A DNA stretch of 64,000 nucleotides from NCBI GenBank assembly GCA_020847855.1, contig JADLBH010000038.1:62001-126000 (forward strand), in the 5' to 3' direction. The position numbers were made by a program, and so were the translations under genes. The DNA is from Fimbriimonadaceae bacterium. GTDB lineage: Bacteria > Armatimonadota > Fimbriimonadia > Fimbriimonadales > Fimbriimonadaceae. Shown piece by piece: positions 8,339 through 19,755 of this stretch (within the stretch, counting starts at the first letter, position 1; each line of letters opens with the position of its first letter). The notes below the pieces were generated by a model. The model was not told where the DNA came from. It made no database searches and saw only the letters and a program-made list of their open reading frames with translations.

Positions 8339-8900
8339 CCTCGAAAGGCTGCTGGAGGAGAGTGGGGCGTTGCTACGAGGCCACTTCGTCCTGAGTTCGG
8401 GCAGGCACTCCGATGTCTACCTCGAGAAGTTCCGCGTTCTCGAGCGGCCCGACGTTCTTAGCTTGCTTTGCTCGCGGATTACCGATTGGGCGAGGCCGTT
8501 CTCACCGGAGCTGGTCGCAGGGCCCACGACGGGCGGGGTGATCATCGCCTTCGAGGTGGCACGCCAATTGGGCGTCCCCGCGGTCTATGTCGAAAGCGAG
8601 AACGGGAGAAAGTGCCTTCGGCGCGGGGCTCGGATCGCAACGGGAGCCAGGGTCTTGGTCGTGGACGATGTGCTCACGACCGGACTGAGCGTGCAAGAAA
8701 CCTGCGCCGTGATTGAGGAGAGCGGCGGCATCAAGGTCGGCGTGGCCGTGCTCATTGACCGGGCCGAATCCAGCATGAACTTGGGGGTGCCTCTGTTTGC
8801 GGCCCACCGTATCGAGGCACACAGCTTTGCCCCTGACGATTTGCCGGAGTCGCTTGCCGCAATTCCGGCCACGAAGCCGGGCACTCGGACTAGCGCATGA
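8331..8900 (+). CDS. pyrE: Orotate phosphoribosyltransferase
   Basis: Transfers the phosphoribosyl group of PRPP to orotate, the fifth step of de novo pyrimidine synthesis, in the cytoplasm. The PRPP-binding loop VLVVDDVLTTGLS is at residues 108-120, and the upstream GHFVLSSGRHSDVYLEK and AGPTTGGVIIAFEVA segments are characteristic of the family. It has 189 residues with a TTG start (8331) overlapping the panD stop. The last 11 nt overlap a convergent small membrane protein. Confidence 0.92.
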   Translation: MDSLERLLEESGALLRGHFVLSSGRHSDVYLEKFRVLERPDVLSLLCSRITDWARPFSPELVAGPTTGGVIIAFEVARQLGVPAVYVESENGRKCLRRGARIATGARVLVVDDVLTTGLSVQETCAVIEESGGIKVGVAVLIDRAESSMNLGVPLFAAHRIEAHSFAPDDLPESLAAIPATKPGTRTSA

Positions 8901-9138
8901 CCGAGGCGGCGGCCCCCATCGTGGTCGCGCCCGCTCCCAGTACCCAGAGAACGATCGTCCCGATGACGATGGGCCACTTTTTCTCGTGCTGGAACTCGGC
9001 AAATGCGTAATAGAGCCAGTACAAGCCACAAATCAGGGAAAGGATCCCTTTCCATACTTCCGCCTTGAAAGCATGGATGATGACAACGAGAGAGCCAGCG
9101 AACGCGGCTAGATAGAACAGCATACCGAGGATTTGCAT
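8890..9138 (-). CDS. Small membrane protein, three predicted helices
   Basis: An 82-residue protein almost entirely hydrophobic. Membrane segments are near residues 4-24, 30-47 and 57-80, separated by a KAEVWK loop and a QHEKKW loop. A Shine-Dalgarno-like GAGGG lies before the ATG at 9138. No family is recognised and no catalytic residues stand out. It sits alone between pyrE, which is convergent, and the lipid kinase. Confidence 0.7.
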   Translation of the reverse strand: MQILGMLFYLAAFAGSLVVIIHAFKAEVWKGILSLICGLYWLYYAFAEFQHEKKWPIVIGTIVLWVLGAGATTMGAAASVMR

Positions 9139-9186
9139 TGGTTTCCCTCGAAAAGAGGACGTAGCTGACGCGAAAATCGGTGCGCG

Positions 9187-10062
9187 CTAGCGAACCAAGT
9201 TCAACGCTCCAGGAAGGCACTCCGCCGTAAAGGGAGTAGACGCGACCGGTTCGCCCTCCATGTGGCATGGCACGGAATGGTCGCACTCAATCTCGAAACA
9301 GCGGCACCGGGCAGCGTGAACTTTCGGGTGCTGGAGGTGAGCGCCCGAAGGCATCGAGCCCATGAGGGCGACGATCTCTCCGAGGCGGAGGCCCTCCCCC
9401 CACACCACGTCGAAGAGCCCGTCCGCAGGGTCGGCATCGGGGCAGACCGCAAGGCCGCCCCCGTAGTACCGGCACACCCCCACCGCAGCAAGGAGCAACC
9501 TTCCGCTTGTCACCGTCTCGCCGTCCAACGAGAGCTGGGCGGAAGGATACGGGTATCTCCCGAAGGCCTGGATGACCGCGCAGTAGTAACGAGTACGCAC
9601 CCCCAGTCTCCGTAGCCAGAGGGGGCTACGGTTGAAGCGGTCCGCGACAAACGCGTCGAAGCCGATGCCTGCGACGTTGAAGAACCACGTCCCGTCTGCC
9701 CTGCGGCCCGCATCCACGGGTTGGGCTGTACCGTGGAGCGCGAGCCGTGTTGCCGCCTCGAGGTCGAGCGGGATTCCAAAGGTCCGGACATAGTCGTTGC
9801 CCGATCCCATGGGGACGACAGCAAATTCTGTACTTGTGCCCGCGATCGCGGAAGCCACCTCGTTCACAGTACCGTCGCCCCCGACAGCGACGATCCGTAT
9901 GGATCCATGTCCCGCCGCCCTCGCCGCGAGCTCGCAGGCGTGGCCCTTGTGCGCGGTCACGAGGACCTCGCAGCCAGGGAAGAGGCGTGAGAGGCTCTCG
10001 ATACGTGCCTGTGTCCTTCCGCTGCTCGCGGCCGGGTTGACCACCACGCAAGTCTCTGTCAC
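9187..10062 (-). CDS. Diacylglycerol kinase-family lipid kinase
   Basis: A 291-residue kinase of the DAGK_cat/YegS group, which phosphorylates diacylglycerol or a related lipid at the membrane. The nucleotide-binding signature GGDGTVNE is at residues 61-68 and the second motif MGSGND at 85-90, where many homologues have GTGND. The C-terminal beta-sandwich domain follows. The GTG start at 10062 has a GGAG Shine-Dalgarno sequence 6 nt upstream. The real substrate (diacylglycerol, sphingolipid-like base or polyprenol) is not readable from sequence. Confidence 0.87.
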   Translation of the reverse strand: MTETCVVVNPAASSGRTQARIESLSRLFPGCEVLVTAHKGHACELAARAAGHGSIRIVAVGGDGTVNEVASAIAGTSTEFAVVPMGSGNDYVRTFGIPLDLEAATRLALHGTAQPVDAGRRADGTWFFNVAGIGFDAFVADRFNRSPLWLRRLGVRTRYYCAVIQAFGRYPYPSAQLSLDGETVTSGRLLLAAVGVCRYYGGGLAVCPDADPADGLFDVVWGEGLRLGEIVALMGSMPSGAHLQHPKVHAARCRCFEIECDHSVPCHMEGEPVASTPFTAECLPGALNLVR

Positions 10063-10084
10063 GATCGCTCCAGCATGCCACAGG

Positions 10085-10090
10085 TATCCT
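10085..10090 (+). promoter_or_regulatory. Predicted -10 box of a leaderless promoter
   Basis: TATCCT, 7 nt before the GTG at 10098 of a 73-codon gene. It supports that small ORF being real. Confidence 0.45.
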
Positions 10091-10097
10091 CGGGATC

Positions 10098-10319
10098 GTG
10101 AGAACCCCAGTGGTGGCGGATCGATACTATGTGACGTGGGCCGAGCTCGGCAAGCCGACGGTCAGGGGCGACTACGAGGCCCCAGGGATCGGGGTCGTGG
10201 TACTGGACGACGCCGACATCCATCATATTGCGAAGTATGAGAACGCGGGCTTCTTCGTCCGCCAGTCCAAAGCGCTGGGGGGAAGGTTCGTCGTCGTGTC
10301 CCGAGAGCAGTCGGCTTAG
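10098..10319 (+). CDS. Small hypothetical protein (73 aa)
   Basis: A short soluble protein with two regular beta-like stretches (GIGVVVLDDADIHHIAKY and GRFVVVSREQ). Its composition is natural and its codon use matches the neighbours. It lies between the lipid kinase and aroA, overlapping the aroA end by 4 nt on the opposite strand. The TATCCT box 7 nt before the GTG argues that it is expressed. No family is recognised. Confidence 0.55.
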   Translation: MRTPVVADRYYVTWAELGKPTVRGDYEAPGIGVVVLDDADIHHIAKYENAGFFVRQSKALGGRFVVVSREQSA

Positions 10320-11641
10320 CGGACCACGATGGAGCGCAGGTCGTCCTCGAATCCAGGGTAGCTCGAAGCCACGGTCTCGGCGCCAGTGACCTTCGTCTCG
10401 CCCGAGGCGACGAGCCCGGCGATCGTAGTGGCCATCGCGGTCCTGTGGTCGAGGCCCGCGTCCACCGTGCCGCCGGTGAGCTTTGTCGGTCCGTATACTC
10501 GGAACCCGTCCTCCAAGCTCTCCGCGAGGCCCCCCATCGCCAGGATGAGCGACACCGTGCTCTCGATCCGGTCCGACTCCTTCACGCGCAACTCTCCCAC
10601 GTCCCGAAAATTGGTTACACCCTCGCACTGGGTTGCCAAGACGGCGAAGATGGGGATCTCGTCCAGTAGGGTCGGAACTTCGGCCCCCCCAACCTCGAAC
10701 GCCTGGAGTGGAGCCCCCCCCTCTATGAAGATGTCACCGACCGGTTCTCCCCCGTCTTCCTCACGCTCCTCGATCCGTAGCTTTGCCCCGGCGCGCTCCA
10801 GGGCGTGGATGACGCCGCTGCGGGTGGGATTCAACCCGACGTCCTTCAAGACAAGGTCAGACTCGGGAAGGATCGCGGCCCCGACCATCCAGAAGGCCGC
10901 GCTGGAGATATCGCCCGGAACGTCGAAGTGGAACCCGGACCATCGTTGACCGCCAAGGACACCGACGCAGAGGTCGCCTTCGCGCAGGAGTTGGAGCCCG
11001 AGCAGCCCCTCGATCATGCGCTCGGTGTGGTCTCGACTGAGCGACGGCTCGGAGACGAAGGTCGTGCCGTCCGCTTGGAGCCCGGCCAGCAAGATCGCGG
11101 ACTTGACCTGGGCGCTCGCGATGGGCGACTCGTACCGGATCGAGTTCAAATGCCGACCTCGCAGCCGGAGAGGGGCCGTCTCGCCCTCGATGGAGGCCCC
11201 CATCTGACGCAGAGGATCCACGACGCGGCGCATGGGCCGCCGGGTCAAGGAGGGGTCGCCCGTGAGCACCGCTTCGAGGCCATCGTGCCCGGCGAGCCAC
11301 CCTGCAAGAAGGCGCATCGCCGTGCCGCTGTTTCCACAGTCGAGCGGCAGGTCGGGCGAGACTGGTCGGCCATAGGACTGGACGATCGCCATAGCAGGTT
11401 GCTCGCCCGTGGCAGCGAAGAACTCGATCTCGGCACCGAGCGCCCCTAGGATTTCTGCGGTGGCGAGGCAGTCTTCACCCTGGAGCGGATGGAAGATCAC
11501 CGAGGTCTCGGTGCCGCGGCGGGCACCTAGGCCCGCACCCGCCGCGAGGATCAGGGCGCGGTGAGTGAGCGACTTGTCGCTAGGAGGCCGAAGCACCCCG
11601 CGCAAGCCTCGTGCCCGCGTCACATGCACTTCGCTTCCCAT
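10316..11641 (-). CDS. aroA: 3-phosphoshikimate 1-carboxyvinyltransferase (EPSP synthase)
   Basis: Transfers enolpyruvyl from PEP to shikimate-3-phosphate, the penultimate step before chorismate in aromatic amino acid synthesis. The N-terminal PPSDKSLTHR motif carries K23, S24 and R28. Also seen are LDCGNSGTAMRLLAG with its phosphate loop, SAQVKSAILLAGL, the catalytic LLDEIPIFAVLA, and RVKESDR near the C-terminus. Length from ATG 11641 is 441 residues. The frame stays open far upstream to 12328, but that part is antisense to the propeller gene and is not protein-like. A short gap separates this start from the divergent gene at 11684. Confidence 0.9.
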   Translation of the reverse strand: MGSEVHVTRARGLRGVLRPPSDKSLTHRALILAAGAGLGARRGTETSVIFHPLQGEDCLATAEILGALGAEIEFFAATGEQPAMAIVQSYGRPVSPDLPLDCGNSGTAMRLLAGWLAGHDGLEAVLTGDPSLTRRPMRRVVDPLRQMGASIEGETAPLRLRGRHLNSIRYESPIASAQVKSAILLAGLQADGTTFVSEPSLSRDHTERMIEGLLGLQLLREGDLCVGVLGGQRWSGFHFDVPGDISSAAFWMVGAAILPESDLVLKDVGLNPTRSGVIHALERAGAKLRIEEREEDGGEPVGDIFIEGGAPLQAFEVGGAEVPTLLDEIPIFAVLATQCEGVTNFRDVGELRVKESDRIESTVSLILAMGGLAESLEDGFRVYGPTKLTGGTVDAGLDHRTAMATTIAGLVASGETKVTGAETVASSYPGFEDDLRSIVVR

Positions 11642-11671
11642 CCCTGTGCGGATTATGGTCGGTTGCGGGCA

Positions 11672-11677
11672 TACTGT
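11672..11677 (+). promoter_or_regulatory. Predicted -10 box of a leaderless promoter
   Basis: TACTGT, 6 nt before the GTG at 11684. It supports that start over the upstream in-frame GTG at 11561. Confidence 0.5.
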
Positions 11678-11683
11678 CTTGCC

Positions 11684-14555
<2,872 letters not shown>

Positions 14556-14566
<11 letters not shown>

Positions 14567-15596
14567 AGGGCACGCCAGGGAGCACGTCGTGGAGGAAAGC
14601 GGCCACCGTCGCCTCCGCGTGCTCCCGCCCATGGCCCCGCGAGAACCCTGGTTGCTCGTCGTGGAACCTGGCCGCGTCGCGACCCAGGAGCCGAAGCGTA
14701 GCCGCTGCCCACATCCGATGGACGTTGGCGAGCTCGTACCCTCCACCGCCGAGCACGACCAGGGGCAACCCTGTCGAGCCTACGGCCTCGACCGCTCCCA
14801 GCCAATCTTGCACCGAGCATTCGAGGTGGCCGAGAGGGTCGTCCCGGTGGGCGTCGCAGCCCGCCTGCAACACGATGGCCCCCGGACAGTACCGTTCGAG
14901 CACGGGTACGAAGCATTCCAAGAAGGCGTGGAGCCAAACGTCGCCACTGGTGCCCGCTGCTAGCGGAACGTTGACGCTCGTGCCTGCGGGCCCAACCTCG
15001 TCCACGAACCCTGAGCCAGGGAAGAGCGTCGCGCCACTCTCGTGAATCGAAAAGGTGAGGACGCGGGGATCATCCCAGAAGAGCGCCTGGACACCGTCCC
15101 CGTGGTGCAGGTCAATGTCCACGTACATCACGCGATTGTGAGCCTCGCGGAGGAGGGAACACGCTACCGCTGCATCGTTGAAGATACAAAAACCCGCCGC
15201 CCTGGATCTCATGGCGTGGTGGAGTCCGCCGGTCCAGTTGAATGCCAACCCTTGGCCCTCGCGCACGCTTTGGGCCGCTGCCCATGAGCCTGCGAGATAG
15301 GCAAGGGCCGCCTCGTACATCCCGCGGAAGACCGGGTTGTCCGCGCTTGCGAACCCGAAGCGGGCTCGGTCCGCCTCGAACCCCGAGGAGAGTCGGGCCA
15401 CCGCCTCGACATATTCACGAGAGTGCACGGTATGAGCCTCGCCTGGGCCGACTGGCTCCGGCTCGAGGAGGTCGAGGTCGGGGGCCACCTCGCCGAGGGT
15501 CGAACGGAGCATGGCCAAGCGCTCGGGCCGGAGCGGGTGAGTCGAACCAAACGAGTAGTCCGAGGCACCCGACGGGAAGTAGAAGAGTGGTTCCAC
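14556..15596 (-). CDS. Histone deacetylase-family protein (AcuC-like)
   Basis: A 346-residue zinc hydrolase of the HDAC/acetoin utilization AcuC/acetylpolyamine amidohydrolase family, which removes acetyl groups from lysine side chains or polyamines. Landmarks are the tandem histidines in GGLHHAM (H126, H127), GFCIFNDAA, and the zinc-binding YVDIDLHHGDG (D162, H164). The DxH pair is followed by an aspartate in ILQAGCDAHRDD and a Gly-rich VLGGGGYEL segment. GTG 15596 is the family-like start. It is divergent from the UbiA gene with 38 nt between. Substrate choice within the family cannot be settled from sequence. Confidence 0.87.
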
Positions 15597-15622
15597 CCAG
15601 GCCCATTGTGGTGCATGAAGGA

Positions 15623-15628
15623 TAGAAT
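15623..15628 (+). promoter_or_regulatory. Predicted -10 box of a leaderless promoter for the UbiA operon
   Basis: TAGAAT, 6 nt before the GTG at 15635, without a Shine-Dalgarno sequence. Confidence 0.55.
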
Positions 15629-15634
15629 CGCAAA

Positions 15635-16528
15635 GTGGCGGAGGCGACTGGGCTCAGGAGCTTGCTGGTCTTCCTGGATACGGTGAAGATCGAGCACAGT
15701 GTCTTTGCCCTCCCCTTCGCGATGGTTGGGATGGTGCTGGCCTCGCTTTCGTCAGGGAACGGGCCCTGGCCCGGGTGGCAGACCGCCGGATGGATCCTTG
15801 TCGCGATGGTCGCGGCGCGAACCGCCGCGATGGCGTTCAATCGGATCGTGGATCGGGAGACCGATGCCGCCAACCCCCGTACTAGGATGCGAGCGATTCC
15901 AGCCGGAATACTCAGTCTACGAAAGGCTAACTTATACTTAGCGTTCTCGCTCGTCCTGTTCGCCCTCAGTGCATGGCAACTGAATCCTCTGGCTCTCGCG
16001 CTGTCGCCGCTCGCGTTACTCGTGATCCTGGGCTACTCGTTCGCGAAGCGCTTCACATGGCTGTGCCACTGGGTCTTGGGTTTGGGGTTGGGAATCGCTC
16101 CCGCGGCGGCTTGGATCGGAGTCACCGGTAGTCTCGATCCGCGCATTCTTTGGGCGACACTTGCCGTAACGTTCTGGACGGCTGGGTTTGACCTGATCTA
16201 CAGTCTTCAGGACGAAGGCTTCGACCGGGCCCACGGTCTCTTTTCCGTGCCAAGTCGGTTCGGGCCGAGCGCGGCCCTGGCCGCTTCACGCGCCTGTCAC
16301 GCTGGCGCCGTCGCGTGCTTGGGCGGGATGGTGCTGTCGTTCGACTTGGGAACGGTGGCGTGGGTGGGCGTCACGCTCGCTGCGATCCTGCTCGCCTATG
16401 AACAATCCTTGGTTCGACCGGACGATTTGAGCCGGGTCAATGCCGCGTTCTTCACTGTGAACGGTTTCGTCTCCATCGGTTTCTTCCTCTCTCTGCTGGC
16501 CGATGTGCTGGTCGGGCCAGCGCTGTGA
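15635..16528 (+). CDS. UbiA-family prenyltransferase (MqnP-like)
   Basis: Integral membrane enzyme of 297 residues that attaches a polyprenyl chain to an aromatic acid. The two aspartate-rich motifs that bind the Mg-diphosphate are NRIVDRETDAANPRT (NxxxDxxxD) and YSLQDEGFDRAHGL. Eight to nine membrane helices are visible. The wording of the first motif plus RAIPAG resembles the group annotated as 4-hydroxybenzoate polyprenyltransferase-like or MqnP of the futalosine menaquinone route. That sub-assignment is my inference, and no other menaquinone gene lies in the window. The GTG start follows a TAGAAT box. The stop overlaps the next start as GTGA. An AT-rich run of rare codons (15906-15943) is odd for this gene. 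Confidence 0.87.
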   Translation: MAEATGLRSLLVFLDTVKIEHSVFALPFAMVGMVLASLSSGNGPWPGWQTAGWILVAMVAARTAAMAFNRIVDRETDAANPRTRMRAIPAGILSLRKANLYLAFSLVLFALSAWQLNPLALALSPLALLVILGYSFAKRFTWLCHWVLGLGLGIAPAAAWIGVTGSLDPRILWATLAVTFWTAGFDLIYSLQDEGFDRAHGLFSVPSRFGPSAALAASRACHAGAVACLGGMVLSFDLGTVAWVGVTLAAILLAYEQSLVRPDDLSRVNAAFFTVNGFVSIGFFLSLLADVLVGPAL

Positions 16529-17097
16529 TCTCGCTGGTTCGCCTCGGACGGACAGGTTTGGACGTGCCCCGTGACTGGGAGGGCCATCGCGGACCGACGG
16601 ACGCTTGGACGCCAGGGCGTCCGCTCTGGGTGGAAGGCTCTCCGGTCCCGTGGCAGGGCAAGCTCCGGGATAGCTGGATCGCAGCCAGGATCGGGCCTTG
16701 GCTCGAGCTCTGTGGGGACGAGGCTTCTGCCCATCGCACCGTGACGGCAGACCTCGTCGCACTCTTGAGCGGGTTTGGCAAAGGCAAGATTGACCTGGCC
16801 GTCCTCTCACCGGGCCGCGCCCTGGAATCGTTTCAGCTCGACGGTGCGGTTCGCGCCTTGGAGGACGCACGCTCGGAGGGCCTTCTGGGAGCCACGGGCC
16901 TTGCCTCGCGCGGGGGTGCCATGGCTGTGCTCGCGAACTGGCGGTTCACGGACGCCTTCGATGCGGTCGCCTTCGAAGGAGAAGTGCCAAGGGAAGCGAG
17001 GGTGATGGCGGCCGAGCGCAGGATTTCGATCGTCGCCCTAGCGCCGTCTTCCGAGCCCGCCGATTTCGTGGTCCGGTTCCAGGGAGGTTCGGATTGA
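16525..17097 (+). CDS. Shortened aldo/keto reductase-like protein
   Basis: A 190-residue protein with two traces of the aldo/keto reductase barrel. It starts with LVRLGRTGLDV, the usual first strand of that family, and later has KIDLAVLSPG, VRALEDARSEGLLGATGLAS and FDAVAFEGE, matching the strand-helix order in which a reductase sets its C-terminal half. It is about 100-130 residues shorter than a working enzyme. The catalytic Tyr-Lys-His region expected near residues 50-110 is replaced by an unrelated stretch. It may be a non-catalytic partner of its neighbours. Starts and stops overlap as GTGA and TTGA, so it is translated with UbiA and the amine oxidase. Confidence 0.6.
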   Translation: MISLVRLGRTGLDVPRDWEGHRGPTDAWTPGRPLWVEGSPVPWQGKLRDSWIAARIGPWLELCGDEASAHRTVTADLVALLSGFGKGKIDLAVLSPGRALESFQLDGAVRALEDARSEGLLGATGLASRGGAMAVLANWRFTDAFDAVAFEGEVPREARVMAAERRISIVALAPSSEPADFVVRFQGGSD

Positions 17098-18266
17098 CCG
17101 TCGCCGTGGTCGGGGCTGGCCTCTCCGGGCTGGCTGCAGCGAGGATTCTGGCTCGTGCCGGCGCGAAGGTCACCGTGTTCGAGGCACGAGATCGGATCGG
17201 GGGACGGGTGCGCACCCAAGCCCTGGCAGGCCATCGGTTCGAGGCGGGGGCCGAATGGGTGGACTCGGACCACCACCGCGTGATCCGATTGGCCGAGGAA
17301 GCGGGCGCGGGCCTCGTACCCCAGCTCGGGCGTGTGGACTGGTTCGTCACGCGGGACGGGCGGAGCGAAGGCACGCCGCCGGGGACCGACGAGGCAAAGT
17401 TGAGGGAGTACTGTCGCGCCCACTCGGGAGGGACACTGCTGGACGCGATCCGGGCCGTTGCCCCTAGCCCACTGTCCGCGTTCGCCATGGCGGCGCGGGT
17501 GCGGTCGGACGAGGGTCTGGATGCTGAGGACATTTCCACCGAGGGGTTCCTCGCGGGCCAAGGCGTTTATGATGGCCGCGAGGCCGGGGAGATGAGCGCG
17601 TTCCGTCTCGGGGCGGGCTCGTCTTCGCTCTGCGACCACTTGGCCGAGGGCTTGTCCGATGTTCGACTCCAGACGCACGTAAGCTCTCTTACGTATAATC
17701 TTAGAAAAATAAACCTAACGATATCGAGTGGACTGGAGACGTTTGATCATTGCATCGTCGCGGTCCCGCCCGAGCATGCCGTCCGCCTGGCCGCGTCCGT
17801 CGGGATGGCTTTGTCAAGGCCGCGAGTGGCTCCCGTGGTCAAAGCCGCCCTTCGTTTCCGCGATCCGTTCTGGGAAGGGCACGGTTGGAACGGTTCCATG
17901 CTCTCCGACGGACCGGCCCAGCAAACCTGGTTCACCCAGGACGGGGGGTTGCTCATGGCGTATGTCTGCGGGAGGGAGGCGGTGCGGTTGTCGGGCACGA
18001 GTTCGGCGATCGAGGAGATTGTGCGCGGGCTCGACGCACTGTGGCCTGGTGCGGCCGCCGCCTTTGCGGAAGGGACGTTTGTGAACTGGGCGAGCGACCC
18101 TTGGTCCATGTGCGGGTTTTCCGCCCGGAGGTCCGATCCATCGCAAGATCCCGAAGGGAGACTCGCTTTCGCTGGCGAGCAGTTCTCGGAGTGGTACGGT
18201 TTCCTAGAGGGTGCGCTGGAGAGCGCCGAGCGCGCCACGGATGAGGTCATCCATGCCGCGAACTGA
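17094..18266 (+). CDS. FAD-dependent amine oxidase-like protein
   Basis: A 390-residue flavoprotein of the amine oxidase/phytoene desaturase superfamily. The Rossmann dinucleotide motif is VVGAGLSG (residues 5-12) with the ribose-binding E30. IGGRVR (35-40) and the C-terminal FAGEQFSEWYGFLEGALESA complete the FAD site. The substrate cannot be told: monoamines, polyamines, protoporphyrinogen and carotenoid-like molecules are all used by this family. The TTG start overlaps the preceding stop as TTGA. A 48 nt AT-rich block (17681-17728) with TAT, AAT, CTT, AGA, AAA and ATA codons contrasts with the GC-rich codons around it. It overlaps the next gene by 14 nt. Confidence 0.85.
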   Translation: MTVAVVGAGLSGLAAARILARAGAKVTVFEARDRIGGRVRTQALAGHRFEAGAEWVDSDHHRVIRLAEEAGAGLVPQLGRVDWFVTRDGRSEGTPPGTDEAKLREYCRAHSGGTLLDAIRAVAPSPLSAFAMAARVRSDEGLDAEDISTEGFLAGQGVYDGREAGEMSAFRLGAGSSSLCDHLAEGLSDVRLQTHVSSLTYNLRKINLTISSGLETFDHCIVAVPPEHAVRLAASVGMALSRPRVAPVVKAALRFRDPFWEGHGWNGSMLSDGPAQQTWFTQDGGLLMAYVCGREAVRLSGTSSAIEEIVRGLDALWPGAAAAFAEGTFVNWASDPWSMCGFSARRSDPSQDPEGRLAFAGEQFSEWYGFLEGALESAERATDEVIHAAN

Positions 18267-19755
18267 GATCAAGGGAAGGGACTTGAAGGGGGATCCTCTC
18301 CACCTTTTGGTGGAGGACGGACTCATCCTTGCCGTGGAGCGCTCCGGCGACCCAGGCCCGTGCGTACTGCTCCCGGCGATGGTGGATGCGCACTGCCACA
18401 TCCTCCCGACTGGGCTCGACATGGCCAAGCCTTGCCTCGCCGAGTGCCGCTCCCATGCGGACGTGCTCGAAACCGTAAGCGCCGCGGCGAAGTTGGGAGA
18501 GGGGTGGCTCCACGTGACCCAGTACGATCAGAACCGCTACGCGGGCCAAGGCCACCTCGACCGCTGGCAGTTGGACTCTGTCAGCGAAGGAAGGCCAGTG
18601 CTCCTGAGGCACGCGAACGGCCATGCAGGGGTCGCAAACTCCGCCGCCCTCGAGGCTGCGGGCATCACCGAGCACTCCCTCGATCCTGCCGGCGGAGAGT
18701 ACGTGCGAGGGCCGGACGGCAAGCTCACCGGGGTGCTTCTGGAGCGGGCCAACGAGGCTGTCACGTCCTCCATGCCCCGGCCTAGTCTCGACCAAATGGT
18801 GGAGGCAGTGGCCCGAGCCCAGGAGAGCATGGCGAGCCTCGGGATCGCGAGTGCGACCGACATGATGACCGGAAGGTGGGACCTCGAGCAGGAGGTCGCT
18901 GCGTACAGCAAGGCCGCCTCGCGCCCCGGTTCGACCCGTATCCGGCTCTATGCTCAGTGGTCCCAGGTCTTCGGCCCGCGAGGCATTGGGGCAGCCCGTT
19001 TCGCCGAGCTCGCCCAAAGCTTGGACGAGGACCGCTGCAAGATCTGCGGGATCAAGATCTTCGCCGATGGCGCGATCGCCTCCGCGACCGCCGCGATCCA
19101 CGGCGAGTACCTCACGCGGCCATCGTCCGGCACCTTGATGTACCCCCGGGATCGGCTACAAAGCATGGTGGTCACTGCGCACGATGCGGGATGGCCGGTC
19201 GCGATCCACGCCATCGGCGATCGCGCTGTGGACATCGTGCTTGATGCCTTCGAGGCCACCGGCGAACCGGGCCGGCACCGCCTCGAACATGCGATGATCC
19301 TGAGCGATGCCCAGATAGCCCGAATCCAGGCGGACGGGTGCCATGTGACCATGCAGCCGGAGTTCTTGCTTCGTTTCGGGGAGGCGTACGCGGCACAGCT
19401 CGGCCCTGAGCGCTCCCGGCGCCTCAAGCGCGTCCGCTCCGTCCTGCGGGCGGGAATCCCTTTGAGCCTGAGCAGTGACCGACCCATTGTGCCGGGCGAC
19501 CCGTGGGACGGGATCGAAGCTGCGACAAACCGTCCTGTCGGCTTTGACCCTGAGGAGAACATCAGCCTTGAGGAAGCCCTAGGGCTCTACTCGGCAGGCG
19601 GAGCCCAGGCCAACGGCGACCGGGGAGGGAAGTTCGAGCCAGGTACTTGGGCCGACGTCCTGGCGAATCCCGACGGACCTGGCAAGGGTGCGCCGTCCCA
19701 GCTCTGGATCGGGGGCGTCAGCGTGGCAGGTGGCTCAGGGGCTCCGAGAGTCTGA
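18253..19755 (+). CDS. YtcJ-like metal-dependent amidohydrolase
   Basis: A 500-residue member of the amidohydrolase superfamily (Amidohydro_3). The metal-binding HxH is H47-C-H49 in VDAHCHILP. Further ligands are seen in GIKIFADGAIASATA, HAIGDRAVD, RHRLEHAMILSD and SLSSDRPIVPGDPW. YtcJ-type enzymes hydrolyse N-substituted or cyclic amides such as N-acyl amino acids, and the substrate here is unknown. I start at ATG 18253, within the end of the amine oxidase gene. The frame from 18211 merely extends through that gene. It is the last gene of the UbiA operon and ends in a 38 nt overlap with the convergent PilZ-like gene. Confidence 0.85.
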   Translation: MPRTEIKGRDLKGDPLHLLVEDGLILAVERSGDPGPCVLLPAMVDAHCHILPTGLDMAKPCLAECRSHADVLETVSAAAKLGEGWLHVTQYDQNRYAGQGHLDRWQLDSVSEGRPVLLRHANGHAGVANSAALEAAGITEHSLDPAGGEYVRGPDGKLTGVLLERANEAVTSSMPRPSLDQMVEAVARAQESMASLGIASATDMMTGRWDLEQEVAAYSKAASRPGSTRIRLYAQWSQVFGPRGIGAARFAELAQSLDEDRCKICGIKIFADGAIASATAAIHGEYLTRPSSGTLMYPRDRLQSMVVTAHDAGWPVAIHAIGDRAVDIVLDAFEATGEPGRHRLEHAMILSDAQIARIQADGCHVTMQPEFLLRFGEAYAAQLGPERSRRLKRVRSVLRAGIPLSLSSDRPIVPGDPWDGIEAATNRPVGFDPEENISLEEALGLYSAGGAQANGDRGGKFEPGTWADVLANPDGPGKGAPSQLWIGGVSVAGGSGAPRV

